IMG/VR virus record: IMGVR_UViG_3300005253_000258
Location: 1 to 49,299 of that record
Length of the DNA stretch: 49,299 bases
Direction: 5' to 3' (one strand)
Origin: a virus
In this document: piece by piece, positions 17,535 through 27,100 of the stretch
Position numbering within the stretch: position 1 is the stretch's first letter
Layout: the number at the start of each line of letters is the position of its first letter
Translations under genes and position numbers: made by a program
Notes under the pieces: model-generated
The model's database searches: none
Told to the model about the DNA's origin: nothing
Seen by the model: the letters and a program-made list of their open reading frames with translations, nothing else

Positions 17535-17567
17535 CCTAAATCCTCATTTTGTTGTGGAGTGTAAATA

Positions 17568-18158
17568 ATGCCTGTAATTAACGAGATTAGGAAAGGCACA
17601 GAAATAGGCTATAAGGGCCAAGCCAAACATATCTGGATTGCTTGTGATGTCTGCGCAAAATGCCGTTGGGTTCAATTAAGAAAAGGAGAACCTACACGCA
17701 AACTTTGCCTTCTCTGTTCTAATAAGACCAGATACAAAGCAAAGGGATTTAAGCAAAGAGGCAAACTAAGTTCTAATTTTAAGGGTGGCAGAAAAGTAAA
17801 CTCAAAGGGCTATATCTTGGTCTATGTTGAACCCGATAGCTTCTTTTATCCAATGGCAGATACAAAGGACTATGTGCGAGAACATCGTCTTGTAGTAGCA
17901 AAGGCTCTGGGTAGATGTCTCCATATTTGGGAGATAGTACACCATAAACACGCAAAGTATCCTGCGGGTTCGGTTGAAGACAAACAGGATAATCGCTACC
18001 CCGAAAACTTACAACTTGTTCAAGAAATGCAACATAACCAAATAACCATATTTGAAAAGAAGATAAAGCATTTAGAGCAACGAGTTACATTGCTTGAGGC
18101 TGAGAATGTAATCCTAAGAGCCTCTGGAACTAAAAAGGCTTCAGAGCCAATAAAATAA
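17568..18158 (+). CDS. HNH homing endonuclease, family A copy 2
   Basis: This 196-residue protein is closely related to the HNH proteins at 4899, 40355 and 48276. It has an N-terminal zinc ribbon (CDVC and CLLC), GYILVYVEPDSFFYPM, then REHRLVVAKALGRCL, VHHKHAKY and DNRYPENLQLV, and a C-terminal coiled coil (LEQRVTLLEAENVIL). Unlike the other copies it is not locked to its neighbours by start/stop overlaps; about 33 bases separate it from the gene upstream. It sits between late structural genes. Confidence 0.88.
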   Translation: MPVINEIRKGTEIGYKGQAKHIWIACDVCAKCRWVQLRKGEPTRKLCLLCSNKTRYKAKGFKQRGKLSSNFKGGRKVNSKGYILVYVEPDSFFYPMADTKDYVREHRLVVAKALGRCLHIWEIVHHKHAKYPAGSVEDKQDNRYPENLQLVQEMQHNQITIFEKKIKHLEQRVTLLEAENVILRASGTKKASEPIK

Positions 18159-18170
18159 AGAGGTGAAAAA

Positions 18171-19133
18171 ATGGGTGTACCAACTAGGAGAATACTAGAA
18201 CCTATATTCGGCGAAGCATCATTATTCGCCGCAAGAAACTCGGATGCTTGTTGGGTGAGAACCCAACCTGTCCAAGTCTACCAGAAAGGCTCAACACAAT
18301 GGGCAGCTAACCTCTATGGTGGAATCCAGACCAATGATGACTGGGCATCGGTTGTTATCCCGGTCAATGAACTTCCTGTTACTGACTTAAAGACTGCTAT
18401 GTGGACTTCATTTCTTACTAATGCTGAGTCTGCTGGTGTGAACATAGTCATCTGGGTTCACGACCCGAACGATTACAGTAAGAGGGCAGAGATAACACAG
18501 ACCCCAGGCAAGGCTTCTAAGGCAGCAGGCTTCAACAGAGAGACCCTTGACTCCACCGCAACTGAGTTGTTCTGGTATGGTGAGAATACAGGAACTCACG
18601 ACACCACCGTAACTGCCGGAACAGAATATACTTGGGCGCAGTTTCAAGCAGATGATGTTTTCTCGACCTACCACATCTATCGAATTACCTTTGACTATGG
18701 TTGGCTTGCCTCATCCACTCTTGACGATGCCTGGGTAACAGAAATCAAAATCAATGGGGAGCAGATACCGTTGAGACCTGATAGCGGTGGTTCAGGTAGG
18801 ATTGCTACCAGATACTTTGAGGTTGAAACTGGTGACTTAACTGGGACAATATCTCCTAAGACACCCTACAGGCTGTTGAGTCTATCGGCTCACGTTGATG
18901 CTGTGCCTGATACTGGTGAGACTTTAACACTGACCGTTGACTCTAACAAGAATGACCACTTTGACACCTTAGTATTCAGCGATGACCTGTTTATTGGCTC
19001 AAGAACATCAGTCTTTGTACCATTTGGGGAAGGCTATGACTTTGATGCTGATGACGACATTGACCTATTTCAGACCAATGGTAGTGATGACGACTGGGGT
19101 GTAACAATAAGATACCAGACGGTATTTCCATAA
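18171..19133 (+). CDS. Putative virion protein, beta-rich
   Basis: This 320-residue protein is rich in beta-strand patterns, Thr and Asp, with acidic turns near the end (DFDADDDIDLFQTNG). It is placed among late structural genes. The composition is that of a phage fibre, decoration or receptor-binding protein. No specific family is recognised. AGAGGTG precedes the ATG. Confidence 0.55.
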   Translation: MGVPTRRILEPIFGEASLFAARNSDACWVRTQPVQVYQKGSTQWAANLYGGIQTNDDWASVVIPVNELPVTDLKTAMWTSFLTNAESAGVNIVIWVHDPNDYSKRAEITQTPGKASKAAGFNRETLDSTATELFWYGENTGTHDTTVTAGTEYTWAQFQADDVFSTYHIYRITFDYGWLASSTLDDAWVTEIKINGEQIPLRPDSGGSGRIATRYFEVETGDLTGTISPKTPYRLLSLSAHVDAVPDTGETLTLTVDSNKNDHFDTLVFSDDLFIGSRTSVFVPFGEGYDFDADDDIDLFQTNGSDDDWGVTIRYQTVFP

Positions 19134-19144
19134 GGAGGTAGACA

Positions 19145-19942
19145 ATGCCCAAAACTAGATTATCAGATGGGCTGTCAATTGACCAGTTCATACCTCCTCA
19201 GTTGAGGTATATGTTCTACAAGAACCCAACTGCGACAGCCAAGTATCGAATAGGTGATGGTCTTGACCCCTATGGCTTCTCTACTAATGGGCTTGCCTTG
19301 TACCTTCCTCTGTGGGCTTTGAACAATGGCGGAACTAACTCAATCCAGTCAGTAGATGCCTACAAGCATACTGCTACTATCACAGGTGCTTTGTGGCATC
19401 CTCAAGGCAGGCTCTTCGACAATGTGGATGACAAGCTGGTTATTCCGCATAACGCTGGTCTCAATGCGGTTGGTCAATGCACCATCATAGCTTGGATTAG
19501 ACCAACTAATACTTGGCAAACTGGTACTAATCATCAGATATTAGATAAACGTAGTGATGCTGGCGGTATAGCTCCGACCTTGCTATGGTCTGACGCTGTA
19601 GATAATATAGCTATGTTTGCTGGCACTAACTGTGCCATTGGTACTACAGCCTCATTTGCTGCTGGCACTTGGTTTATGATGGCAGGAATGGCAGTAGATG
19701 GGGTAGTAGGTGGGGCTGGTAATAAGATTTGGGTTAATGGAGTAGATGAGACCTCAACCACGGGTACAGCAACCTTTGTAATCAACACAGTGGATTTAAT
19801 TATCGGGGCTGTCTTTGCTGACCCTGCTTACGCTAACTTCCTTGATGCTGATATAGGAGAGCTTTGGTTCTATCCTACCAGAGCTTTCACAGATGCTGAG
19901 ACGCTAGACCATCACAACAAAACTGCTTGGCGTTACCAATGA
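19145..19942 (+). CDS. LamG/concanavalin A-like lectin virion protein
   Basis: This 265-residue protein has the look of a LamG or concanavalin A-like jelly roll in residues about 75-260: LFDNVDDKLVIPHNAGLN, then CTIIAWIRPTNTW, IWVNGVDETS and DADIGELWFYPTRAFTDAE. The last phrase is typical of LamG sugar-binding domains. In phages such domains decorate capsids or fibres and bind host glycans. AGGAGG lies ahead of the start. Confidence 0.72.
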   Translation: MPKTRLSDGLSIDQFIPPQLRYMFYKNPTATAKYRIGDGLDPYGFSTNGLALYLPLWALNNGGTNSIQSVDAYKHTATITGALWHPQGRLFDNVDDKLVIPHNAGLNAVGQCTIIAWIRPTNTWQTGTNHQILDKRSDAGGIAPTLLWSDAVDNIAMFAGTNCAIGTTASFAAGTWFMMAGMAVDGVVGGAGNKIWVNGVDETSTTGTATFVINTVDLIIGAVFADPAYANFLDADIGELWFYPTRAFTDAETLDHHNKTAWRYQ

Positions 19943-19948
19943 GGTGAT

Positions 19949-20005
19949 ATGAAAAAGACAGATTGGGCATACATAGCAGGCTTCTTTGATGGGGAAGGCT
20001 GGTGA
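19949..20005 (+). pseudogene. LAGLIDADG endonuclease remnant
   Basis: Eighteen codons read MKKTDWAYIAGFFDGEGW and then stop. YIAGFFDGEG is the first motif of a LAGLIDADG homing endonuclease, which needs well over 100 residues. Only the N-terminal tip survives, preceded by GAGGTG. The rest has been lost by deletion. Confidence 0.7.
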
Positions 20006-20093
20006 GTGGAAGGATAAAGGTTCTGTTCTTATTGAAAGATGCGGGCATCGTATAGAGCAGGGATGTGACCCGATTGAAAGGTACGAGGTGTAA
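19989..20093 (+). CDS. 34-residue frame at deletion junction
   Basis: An ATG inside the LAGLIDADG remnant opens a different frame (MGKAGEWKDKGSVLIERCGH and onward) that runs to the ribosome site of the next gene. It may be the C-terminal end of another gene brought here by the deletion that destroyed the endonuclease, or a chance frame. The next gene uses the GAGGTG at its end. Confidence 0.25.
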   Translation: MGKAGEWKDKGSVLIERCGHRIEQGCDPIERYEV

Positions 20094-20095
20094 TT

Positions 20096-20452
20096 ATGGC
20101 AGGAGAACTTTCTTTAAGTATAAAACTTGCATTTGAGAAGAGTAGCGCTCAGGTTAGAAGGTCGGATGGAATATCGGTTGATGTCACCGGCGATGCGTTT
20201 ACCCACGAAGTGCAGTCTGTAGGAACGTCTGAGGAAGCTCTGGCTCAGGGTGCTGACCTTGGTACTCCAGGCTATGTTTGGATTAAGAACCTTGACGGGA
20301 CCAATTATGTCGAGGTGGGTTCGACAACCGGGGTGTACGACCTAAAACTTCTGGCTGGGCAGATAGCATTGTGGCCTCATAATTCTGCCACGGTCTATGC
20401 TAAGGCCAACACCTCAGCCTGTCTCGTAGAATACATAATAATAGAACTTTAG
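20096..20452 (+). CDS. 118-residue small virion protein
   Basis: The sequence has a beta-sandwich look: TPGYVWIKNLDGTNYVEVGS, then LLAGQIALWPHN and VYAKANTSACLVEYIIIE. Proteins with this layout are common among phage structural genes near head-tail junction genes, with no fixed role. GAGGTG precedes the start. Confidence 0.6.
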   Translation: MAGELSLSIKLAFEKSSAQVRRSDGISVDVTGDAFTHEVQSVGTSEEALAQGADLGTPGYVWIKNLDGTNYVEVGSTTGVYDLKLLAGQIALWPHNSATVYAKANTSACLVEYIIIEL

Positions 20453-20461
20453 GAGTGAGCT

Positions 20462-21658
20462 ATGGCTTGGACACATTCGGCAATAAAAACGAGAATATCA
20501 GCCTTGCTTCAGGACCCCTCAGCCTCTATCTTCAAGACCGCTACAGACGGCGAGATGGAACTGGAGATAATTGACTCGGGCTTTGAGATAGCCCGATGGG
20601 TGCCTTTCATAGATTCTGTCCCTGATGTGTTTCAGATTGAATCGAGGACTGGTTCAGTTACCTCCGATACTTCAGGAGCTCTGGTTGACGGCACCAATGC
20701 CCAGTTCCTTTCTACGGATGTGGGCAAGGTTGTTTTCAATGCAACTGATAAGACCTGGGGAATCGTTACGGCCTTCGTTTCTACTTCGCAGCTTACCCTT
20801 AACAAAGACCTCTTCCCGGATGGTGACGAAGTCTACAGGATATACAATAAGGGCTGTGTATCAACCAACCAGATTAACATTGAGGACATCACTGACCGCT
20901 ATGAGATAAAAGACGGAGACAGGATAGAGCACCCGATAGGCACCAGGCGCAACATAGCAGATGTAGAGGGCGATATTCTAACTATCGGGGTGGACACATC
21001 AGTCCTTGAAAATAGTTCTCAGGTTGACAGCGCTTCTCCTAATGTAGATGTGCATGTCTATTTCCGTAAGAGGCACTTCATTTCAGTGATGACCGACCTC
21101 TCAGGAATAGTAGACTTAACTGCTGGTTATTCTGCCGGTGATACTTCAATGGTGATAGATAATCTGACTGATGGCGACATAATCAAGGCTGGTCAGTTAT
21201 TCACGATAGCCAGCACAAGGGGTACTTACCGGGTGACTACCGATGTTACAGTGGCTTCTAGTGAAGCGACCATATCTTTCTACCCTGGCTTAGAGAATGA
21301 TGTAGACAATGATGTGGTGGTTACCTTCAAGCAGTCTACCCTGACTCCTATCTTAGAGCCTTTGTTCGCCAGGTATGTAGCAGCTAAACTGGCTATCAAT
21401 AAACCTGGTGTGATAATCCCTGAATCCCGCGCCAAAGCTCGACCTCATCTGACTGATGGTTCATTTACGATAAACGAATCCAACAAGGGTGGCCCGGGAA
21501 CTTCCAGTGATTACTTACAGTATGCCAGGGCTGAGATAGGACTAGCAGAACAAATGAGGTTATACTCCCAACTTGGCGAGAGGGAGATGGTAAAGGTGGT
21601 GGATGAACTGAGCAGGCTGGCTATTTCAAGAGCGAATGAGATATTCCCCAGAACCTAA
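20462..21658 (+). CDS. Putative head-tail adaptor protein
   Basis: This 398-residue protein begins with helices (IKTRISALLQDPSASIF, then EMELEIIDSGFEIARW) and ends with long helices (ILEPLFARYVAAKLAI to LAEQMRLYSQLGEREM). A beta-rich insertion lies between. Two helical ends that would fold together around an insertion is the layout of adaptor proteins that dock below the portal in short-tailed phages. Placement between capsid and tail genes agrees. This rests on architecture, not a confirmed match. Confidence 0.55.
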   Translation: MAWTHSAIKTRISALLQDPSASIFKTATDGEMELEIIDSGFEIARWVPFIDSVPDVFQIESRTGSVTSDTSGALVDGTNAQFLSTDVGKVVFNATDKTWGIVTAFVSTSQLTLNKDLFPDGDEVYRIYNKGCVSTNQINIEDITDRYEIKDGDRIEHPIGTRRNIADVEGDILTIGVDTSVLENSSQVDSASPNVDVHVYFRKRHFISVMTDLSGIVDLTAGYSAGDTSMVIDNLTDGDIIKAGQLFTIASTRGTYRVTTDVTVASSEATISFYPGLENDVDNDVVVTFKQSTLTPILEPLFARYVAAKLAINKPGVIIPESRAKARPHLTDGSFTINESNKGGPGTSSDYLQYARAEIGLAEQMRLYSQLGEREMVKVVDELSRLAISRANEIFPRT

Positions 21659-21780
21659 GAGTTTCATTGTCATTTACTTATATTATAAGCACGAATTGAC
21701 AAAGTGAGACTAATTTTACCTACATTTTTTTGGTCAACCTGAAATATGCAAAAATATAAGTGAGCAGTTTGAGGTAATAG
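21659..21780 (+). promoter_or_regulatory. AT-rich intergenic region with inverted repeat
   Basis: This gap of 122 bases between the adaptor and hub-like genes is AT-rich. ACTTATATT (21676-21684) and AATATAAGT (21753-21761) form a perfect 9-bp inverted repeat about 70 bases apart. TTGACA occurs at 21696-21701 but no good -10 lies at the right distance. It could be a weak late promoter or a regulatory loop. Confidence 0.35.
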
Positions 21781-23622
21781 ATGTCCTTTGGCGATACCAA
21801 AATAGTTATCAACTCAATCACCTACGATAACCACAGCAACAACATTCTGGTCGGGGTCAGAAAACACCCTGAGACTGAGGACTCACAGACGGCTGAGGTA
21901 GTTTTAGATAATGCAGACCAGCGGTTTACTGCTCTTAATCTAAGGGGGTTGACCGCTGTTATTTCTTATGACGAAGGTGCTGGCTATACTGCCACTCCAA
22001 CGCTTACGGTTATGTACCAGACTGATATTACCTCCGGGGGTAACTACCAGACCATTCTCACTCTAGTAGGGATACCAGACCTACTTGCCGAGGATAAGGC
22101 CAGCAAGGATTACTTCCATAATGCGACAGATACCAAGACGGTCAAGGGCTTACTGACTGAGGTACTTGATGGAGTTGCAGTAGACACTGAGCTTACTGCT
22201 ACCCAAGACACGGTCGATTCTTTCCACAATTTATATAATGGCGGTATCATAATTGTTGGTCAGTCCTTATTCATTCCTTCCAGAACAGTAAAATCCATCC
22301 AGTTCCGCTTGAAAAAGGTTGGTAACCCGACCGGAGATATAACCTTCTTTATGAGACCAACTGATTATGCGTGGACTGAATCGAAGGTGCTCGGAGATGC
22401 TTCCACTTTAAGTACAAGTGTGGCATGGAAGACCATTACCCTAGATACTGCGAGATATGTAAATGATGAAGTCTATCTTTACTGTGAGTATCAAGGGGGC
22501 GAAGCCCCTCTCCTTGATGATGATGGGTCAGTCCTTGATGCTGGAGACTACGTGGCCATCGCCTACAATTCAACAGGTGTGGTTGCCGAGGAGAAACTGG
22601 GGCTACAATATGCTGATACTCGCTGGCAAACTTATCAGGACCAGGATTGCGGTTATAAATACACCTATGATACAGCAGGTGTAGATTGCTTTGCTCATAC
22701 TACTTCCAGAACAGCCACATTTGATAGTGAGGGTTCCCTGATGGATACTTACCAGCCAGGTAAGTCCTTCAGGATTTCAGAGGGGGAATCAAGGCTTGAT
22801 GTGGTGAACAAGCTACTCGATTATACAGGCGACTACAAGCGTGGTGAGTCTGATGGCGCGGTTCATTTCTTTACAATACCTACCTCCGGCAATTCTTATA
22901 CTTCCGATAAGGGGGAGTTCTTTACCCATAGTAATCAGAAAGCATTAGTCGTTCCGAACAGGCAGGTAGTCAAGTCGTTTGATGATGATGACGGCTTTGA
23001 AGGGGAAGCGACAAGTGCTGCCAGCTATGCTTTACTTCCTATTAGTGGCCCACCGCTTAGAACCGATGTTGCTAGTAGTGCCCAGGCTACCAGTGTAGCT
23101 GAAGCCATAATCAGCAGGTTAGAAGTTAATGCTCAGGTAGGTTCCGATTCAGTTCCGATGAATAATTACGAGCAAGTGTGGAATTATATAACCACAACTA
23201 ATAACTGGAACGGCTCTACTACCACTGGCAACATAGCCTATCTGAATAGAGTGAGTATGGGTGGTAAATTCCAGCAGTTCTTCTCATTTGGCAGACAGGC
23301 AAAGAGAGGTATCTCTGGTTCCACACCAAAAAGAGAGGTCAAAACCGAAGAGTTCATACTCGACAATACCACGCTTAGTTGGGGGATGGTAAAGAACCTG
23401 TTTAATATTATTGATGAAAACACCGATGACCTCTACGAGAAACTGAATGTGATATTCCTTGCTCTTGAGAAGATAGGAGTCAAGGTAGACTTTCAAGAGA
23501 GAGGTATAACATTTGAGTGGGTGTATAGCACCCTCATACAATTCCTTTCTGACTACTATTCTCTGGGTGAGATAGTCCCTAGATGGCAAGTAACCGAGCA
23601 ACTGATAATACCAGTGAGGTAA
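21781..23622 (+). CDS. Putative tail hub-like protein
   Basis: This 613-residue protein has an N-terminal block (EVVLDNADQRFTALNL, then LTVMYQ) like phage baseplate-hub or tail-lysin scaffolds. Residues about 150-290 look like an inserted carbohydrate-binding sandwich (SIQFRLKKVGNPTGDITFFM). Then comes a hub-like half (SRLDVVNKLLDYTGDYKRGE, then AVHFFTIP) and a helical end. A hub that anchors fibres is the likely role; evidence is by layout and neighbourhood only. Confidence 0.5.
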   Translation: MSFGDTKIVINSITYDNHSNNILVGVRKHPETEDSQTAEVVLDNADQRFTALNLRGLTAVISYDEGAGYTATPTLTVMYQTDITSGGNYQTILTLVGIPDLLAEDKASKDYFHNATDTKTVKGLLTEVLDGVAVDTELTATQDTVDSFHNLYNGGIIIVGQSLFIPSRTVKSIQFRLKKVGNPTGDITFFMRPTDYAWTESKVLGDASTLSTSVAWKTITLDTARYVNDEVYLYCEYQGGEAPLLDDDGSVLDAGDYVAIAYNSTGVVAEEKLGLQYADTRWQTYQDQDCGYKYTYDTAGVDCFAHTTSRTATFDSEGSLMDTYQPGKSFRISEGESRLDVVNKLLDYTGDYKRGESDGAVHFFTIPTSGNSYTSDKGEFFTHSNQKALVVPNRQVVKSFDDDDGFEGEATSAASYALLPISGPPLRTDVASSAQATSVAEAIISRLEVNAQVGSDSVPMNNYEQVWNYITTTNNWNGSTTTGNIAYLNRVSMGGKFQQFFSFGRQAKRGISGSTPKREVKTEEFILDNTTLSWGMVKNLFNIIDENTDDLYEKLNVIFLALEKIGVKVDFQERGITFEWVYSTLIQFLSDYYSLGEIVPRWQVTEQLIIPVR

Positions 23623-23625
23623 CAA

Positions 23626-25242
23626 ATGGCAGTTGAGGATTTTACCGCTTATACAGAGACAGACCCTAACTCTAGGATTACTGTAACCGCTAATAAGGTT
23701 GCGTGGTCTGCCTTGCAAAGGCAAGAATCCGCTTGGGTCTATGCTGATAAGGGGGCAGCCTTCTTTGATGGCGACTTTACCCATATATTGACAGTCAATT
23801 TGGCTGCTGCGAGTAGCGGTGGCTTTTTGATGGCCTGGGCTCTGACGAATGATATAGATGGGTTCAGGACGATAGACAACGCCAATGGAGACGGTTTATT
23901 CCTGGGTCTAGGAGCCCCCACTGGAACTGATGAAACAGTAGGTATACATGAGCTTGATGGCGGACTATTGTATAGCGACTCTTATACTTTAGTTGGAGCG
24001 ATGCCTCATACTGTTTACGTCAAGCTGGTTAGGGATGAAAGCGTTGGAACGTATGGGACTTTCTACGCCTATATTTATAGTGATGCAGCTAGAACTACTC
24101 TCTTGGATACTCTGTCTATAACATTGCACAGTTCAAAAAAGGATTACCGTTATATTTTCCCTTGCCAGGCTTGGGTTGATGACACTACTCTTAGCACAAC
24201 GGGCTATACTGAGGATTTGAACATATCACTCACTACGACAGCCCCCTCAGTTACCACTCAGGCTGCGACGTCTGTAGACAAAACCACAGCTACGGGCAAC
24301 GGAAATATAACTGGTCTTGGTGTTCCAGTAGCTACGCAATACGGTTCTGTCTGGGCAACTCATATAAACCCAACAACTGATGACAGCAAGACAGAGGATG
24401 TAGCTTCACCGCCGGCGACAGGGGCTTTTACTTCCAGTCTCACAGGGTTAGTGCCGAATACGTTATACTATTCCCGCGCCTATGTTACAAATAGTGTCGG
24501 CACTTTCTACGGGGCAGAGGTTACCTTCACTACGCTCGTTGATGTCCCAGTAATGACGACTAACAACCCCACCGAGGTAGCTACGGTAACCGCTCTGGGA
24601 CATGGCTCGATAGATAACAATGGTGGGAGTGCTATCACTCAACATGGAGTATGCTGGGCTCTAACTTCTAACCCCACTACTGCTGACAGCAAGACAGAAG
24701 AAGGGGCGACTACTGTAATAGGTAGTTTCTCATCATCAATGACCGGTCTGACAGCAGGCACCCTTTACCATGTTAGAGCTTATGCTGTTAATACGACTGG
24801 TACTGGGTATGGTGCCGATGTAACCTTTACCACTCTGGTTGCCGGCGCTCCGATAGTAGTTACCAGGTCTTCTATCAATGTCAGGACAACAACGGCGACA
24901 GGTGTGGGTAATATCATTGATATTGGGGGTGCGGCTGTCACTCAACACGGCCACTGTTGGGGTACTTCGATAAATCCGACAACTGCGGATAGCAAGACGA
25001 CACTCGGTACTGGAGCAGTTGGGGCTTTTGCCTCTGATATTACCGTGCTAACTGATGGAACTACCTACTATGTTAGAGCTTATGCCACCAATAGCTTCGG
25101 CACCGCCTATGGCAATAACGACATCATTTACCCTACTTCGGTATGGGGTGCTACCAGGGGACACCTAACTGTGCTGGGTGAACACCTAGCCTATACCTCC
25201 AGGACAGGTAAAAAGAAAGCAGTATTAGGATTTGATATTTAA
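23626..25242 (+). CDS. Fn3-like repeat tail/fibre protein
   Basis: This 538-residue protein has an N-terminal lectin-like domain (residues about 1-200) and three repeats of about 100 residues, at about 206-306, 307-406 and 407-505. Each repeat has a TQHGVCW-like motif, NPTTADSKTE, TGLTAGTLYHVRAYAVN and VTFTTL, the pattern of Fn3-like domains common in phage virions, where they mediate weak surface binding. The stop overlaps the next start (TAATG). Confidence 0.7.
   Translation: MAVEDFTAYTETDPNSRITVTANKVAWSALQRQESAWVYADKGAAFFDGDFTHILTVNLAAASSGGFLMAWALTNDIDGFRTIDNANGDGLFLGLGAPTGTDETVGIHELDGGLLYSDSYTLVGAMPHTVYVKLVRDESVGTYGTFYAYIYSDAARTTLLDTLSITLHSSKKDYRYIFPCQAWVDDTTLSTTGYTEDLNISLTTTAPSVTTQAATSVDKTTATGNGNITGLGVPVATQYGSVWATHINPTTDDSKTEDVASPPATGAFTSSLTGLVPNTLYYSRAYVTNSVGTFYGAEVTFTTLVDVPVMTTNNPTEVATVTALGHGSIDNNGGSAITQHGVCWALTSNPTTADSKTEEGATTVIGSFSSSMTGLTAGTLYHVRAYAVNTTGTGYGADVTFTTLVAGAPIVVTRSSINVRTTTATGVGNIIDIGGAAVTQHGHCWGTSINPTTADSKTTLGTGAVGAFASDITVLTDGTTYYVRAYATNSFGTAYGNNDIIYPTSVWGATRGHLTVLGEHLAYTSRTGKKKAVLGFDI
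24241..25140 (+). repeat. Three tandem Fn3-like domain repeats
   Basis: Within the preceding gene, three tandem units of about 300 bases each encode the same Fn3-like domain. The DNA has diverged but the protein motif NPTT-DSKT is kept in all three. This suggests old tandem duplication. Confidence 0.7.
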
Positions 25243-26024
25243 TGGTTATTTGGCCTGACGAACCCAACGAAGATAAATCTATCAAAGAATCTCTCTTGAC
25301 CACGCTAAACGACATCATTGTTCGTGGTGAGACTGTAGTTGAGAGGCTAAACATTGGTGCCAGCAGGATAGTAGCCAGGTTAGCTTCAGGGAATGTGGTG
25401 GCTGCTACGGCTGCTCAGATAATGGCACTCCTGTCGGGAGCTGCCACCGCAGCCTTCAGCTTCGCTAGTCAGAACATAACGAATACAGGAACAATAACTG
25501 CTGCGACTTCTGTTTGGCATCATGAGCATGACCTCTTTGCTACTTCACTTAATCCAGGAGCTTCAGGGGCAACCAGAACTGCCCCAGATTCAAACACAAT
25601 CGGTGGGTGGCAACTCAATGCTGCTGGTGAGACACTCTATTTCGAAGCTCATATGGAAGTAGAGTGGGATGCAGTTAGTGACTTGATAATAAACGCTTGG
25701 TGGGAGGTTAATGTAGATAATACGGGAGGTGCTGGTGGAGATACAGTAGACCTTCAGCTAGTCGTAAGATATAAAGGCGAAGGTGATACAGCGATTAAAA
25801 CTCAAACGATAGAGGTAGCTACTACTGTTGGGGCTTCGGCTCGGTATAAACAGTTCAAGACTACCTTTACTATAGACTATGACGCTACCGATAATGTGAT
25901 TGACTCTTTAGATATTCTTTCCTTTGCTATTAACTTGGAAACAGACACCAGCGAAGTAGACGATATAATCCTTAATCTTATGGAGTTAAGATACGCAACC
26001 ACGAAACCATCATTGGAGGCATAA
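25242..26024 (+). CDS. Putative tail-fibre protein
   Basis: This 260-residue protein starts helical (IKESLLTTLNDIIVRG) and carries an alanine-rich linker (LLSGAATAAFSFASQNITNT). Its C-terminal part is a beta sandwich (LYFEAHMEVEWDAVSD, then VDLQLVVRYKGEG). That is a typical fibre layout: attachment domain, short shaft, binding head. No named family. Its start overlaps the stop of the gene before it. Confidence 0.55.
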   Translation: MVIWPDEPNEDKSIKESLLTTLNDIIVRGETVVERLNIGASRIVARLASGNVVAATAAQIMALLSGAATAAFSFASQNITNTGTITAATSVWHHEHDLFATSLNPGASGATRTAPDSNTIGGWQLNAAGETLYFEAHMEVEWDAVSDLIINAWWEVNVDNTGGAGGDTVDLQLVVRYKGEGDTAIKTQTIEVATTVGASARYKQFKTTFTIDYDATDNVIDSLDILSFAINLETDTSEVDDIILNLMELRYATTKPSLEA

Positions 26025-26027
26025 GTT

Positions 26028-27014
26028 ATGGCAGCAGGAAAATATTTACCAGAAGCTAGCCCAGGACCAGCAGAGGATGTTGCCGTAACTATAAAAAACC
26101 TATTAGAGGGTCTAGGCGGAGGTAGTCAATTATCACACGACCAACTTGATGACGTGAGTACCAGTGACCATCACACTAAGTATGCCGATTCCGATGCCAT
26201 CACCGCCATAGAGGGCGAAGCCACCCTTGACCTTACGGGCGATTTATCAACACCGGGTTCACTCATATCAACGGGTGGGGGGCAAACAGGGAAATTCCTT
26301 ACAGGTCAGGCCGGTAATACAGTTTTTGCTTTTAGTGGGGGTAATTTCGATATAAGGGCAGGAACCGGTGGGTCATCATCTCAAAATGTTATGAGGGTTA
26401 CTTCTGCTGGGGATATTGACATAGGAACCTTAAATACTCACACTATCCCCGGTGGAACTGATACCTTTGCTATGCTGGCAGCTACTCAGGAGCTTGATAA
26501 TAAGACGCTGGATAGTTCGGTGTTGAAGGGAACATTTACTGCTAGTGGGACTGTAGTGCTACCTGCTTTTACTCTTGGTGGCACAATGGATGCTAACTCT
26601 CAAGCTTTAATTAATGTCTTAGATATAGAACTTGGTACTGCGTCCGCCCTAGGTGCCTTCTGGGCTGCGTTAACCGCTGCAAATGCTGGCATAGCTTGGG
26701 ACATTAGGTCAAGGGACACCTCCGATATCTATAGAGTAAGATTGAGCTTGAGCGGCGGTGTTGATACTGCGGTATGGACATTCCAAAATAGCACGATTAC
26801 AGGCATAGTGCTGAGTGGTGCTTTAGATGCTAACAGCCAAAACATAGATAATGTAAATTCTATTCTTGATGTTAATAGTGCTCAAGTAGTTGGAACGAGG
26901 GTAGTGGATGCCAGGTGTGATGACGCCATAAACTCAGGAGATGCAACCACTGACGGGGTAATAGATGCTTTAAGGGATGCTATGATTACACACGGATTGC
27001 TGGCTGCTGCCTAG
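26028..27014 (+). CDS. Putative tail-fibre protein
   Basis: This 328-residue protein contains LSHDQLDDVSTSDHHTKY near its start, a phrase common in phage fibre proteins. It then has repeated beta-rung patterns (GGTMDANSQALINV, and GALDANSQNIDNV further on) and an alanine-rich tail. It is the last gene of the late operon. Role as a distal fibre or host-contact protein is inferred. Confidence 0.6.
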   Translation: MAAGKYLPEASPGPAEDVAVTIKNLLEGLGGGSQLSHDQLDDVSTSDHHTKYADSDAITAIEGEATLDLTGDLSTPGSLISTGGGQTGKFLTGQAGNTVFAFSGGNFDIRAGTGGSSSQNVMRVTSAGDIDIGTLNTHTIPGGTDTFAMLAATQELDNKTLDSSVLKGTFTASGTVVLPAFTLGGTMDANSQALINVLDIELGTASALGAFWAALTAANAGIAWDIRSRDTSDIYRVRLSLSGGVDTAVWTFQNSTITGIVLSGALDANSQNIDNVNSILDVNSAQVVGTRVVDARCDDAINSGDATTDGVIDALRDAMITHGLLAAA

Positions 27015-27053
27015 TTATTAGCAGCGTAAAGGAGAGTAACTAAATAACCCCCC

Positions 27054-27082
27054 TTGATGTTCGGGCAATTCTATGCTATAAT
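27054..27082 (+). promoter_or_regulatory. sigma70-type promoter
   Basis: TTGATG (27054-27059) and TATAAT (27077-27082) are spaced by 17 bases. The downstream gene begins at 27101 with GGAGGG ahead of it. This is a near-consensus promoter that restarts transcription after the late operon. Confidence 0.85.
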
Positions 27083-27100
27083 AACATAAAGGAGGGTATT

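Noticed and set aside
15449-20452. Diversity-generating retroelement near the BPP-1-type genes
   Set aside because: No reverse transcriptase and no template/variable repeat pair was seen in the window.
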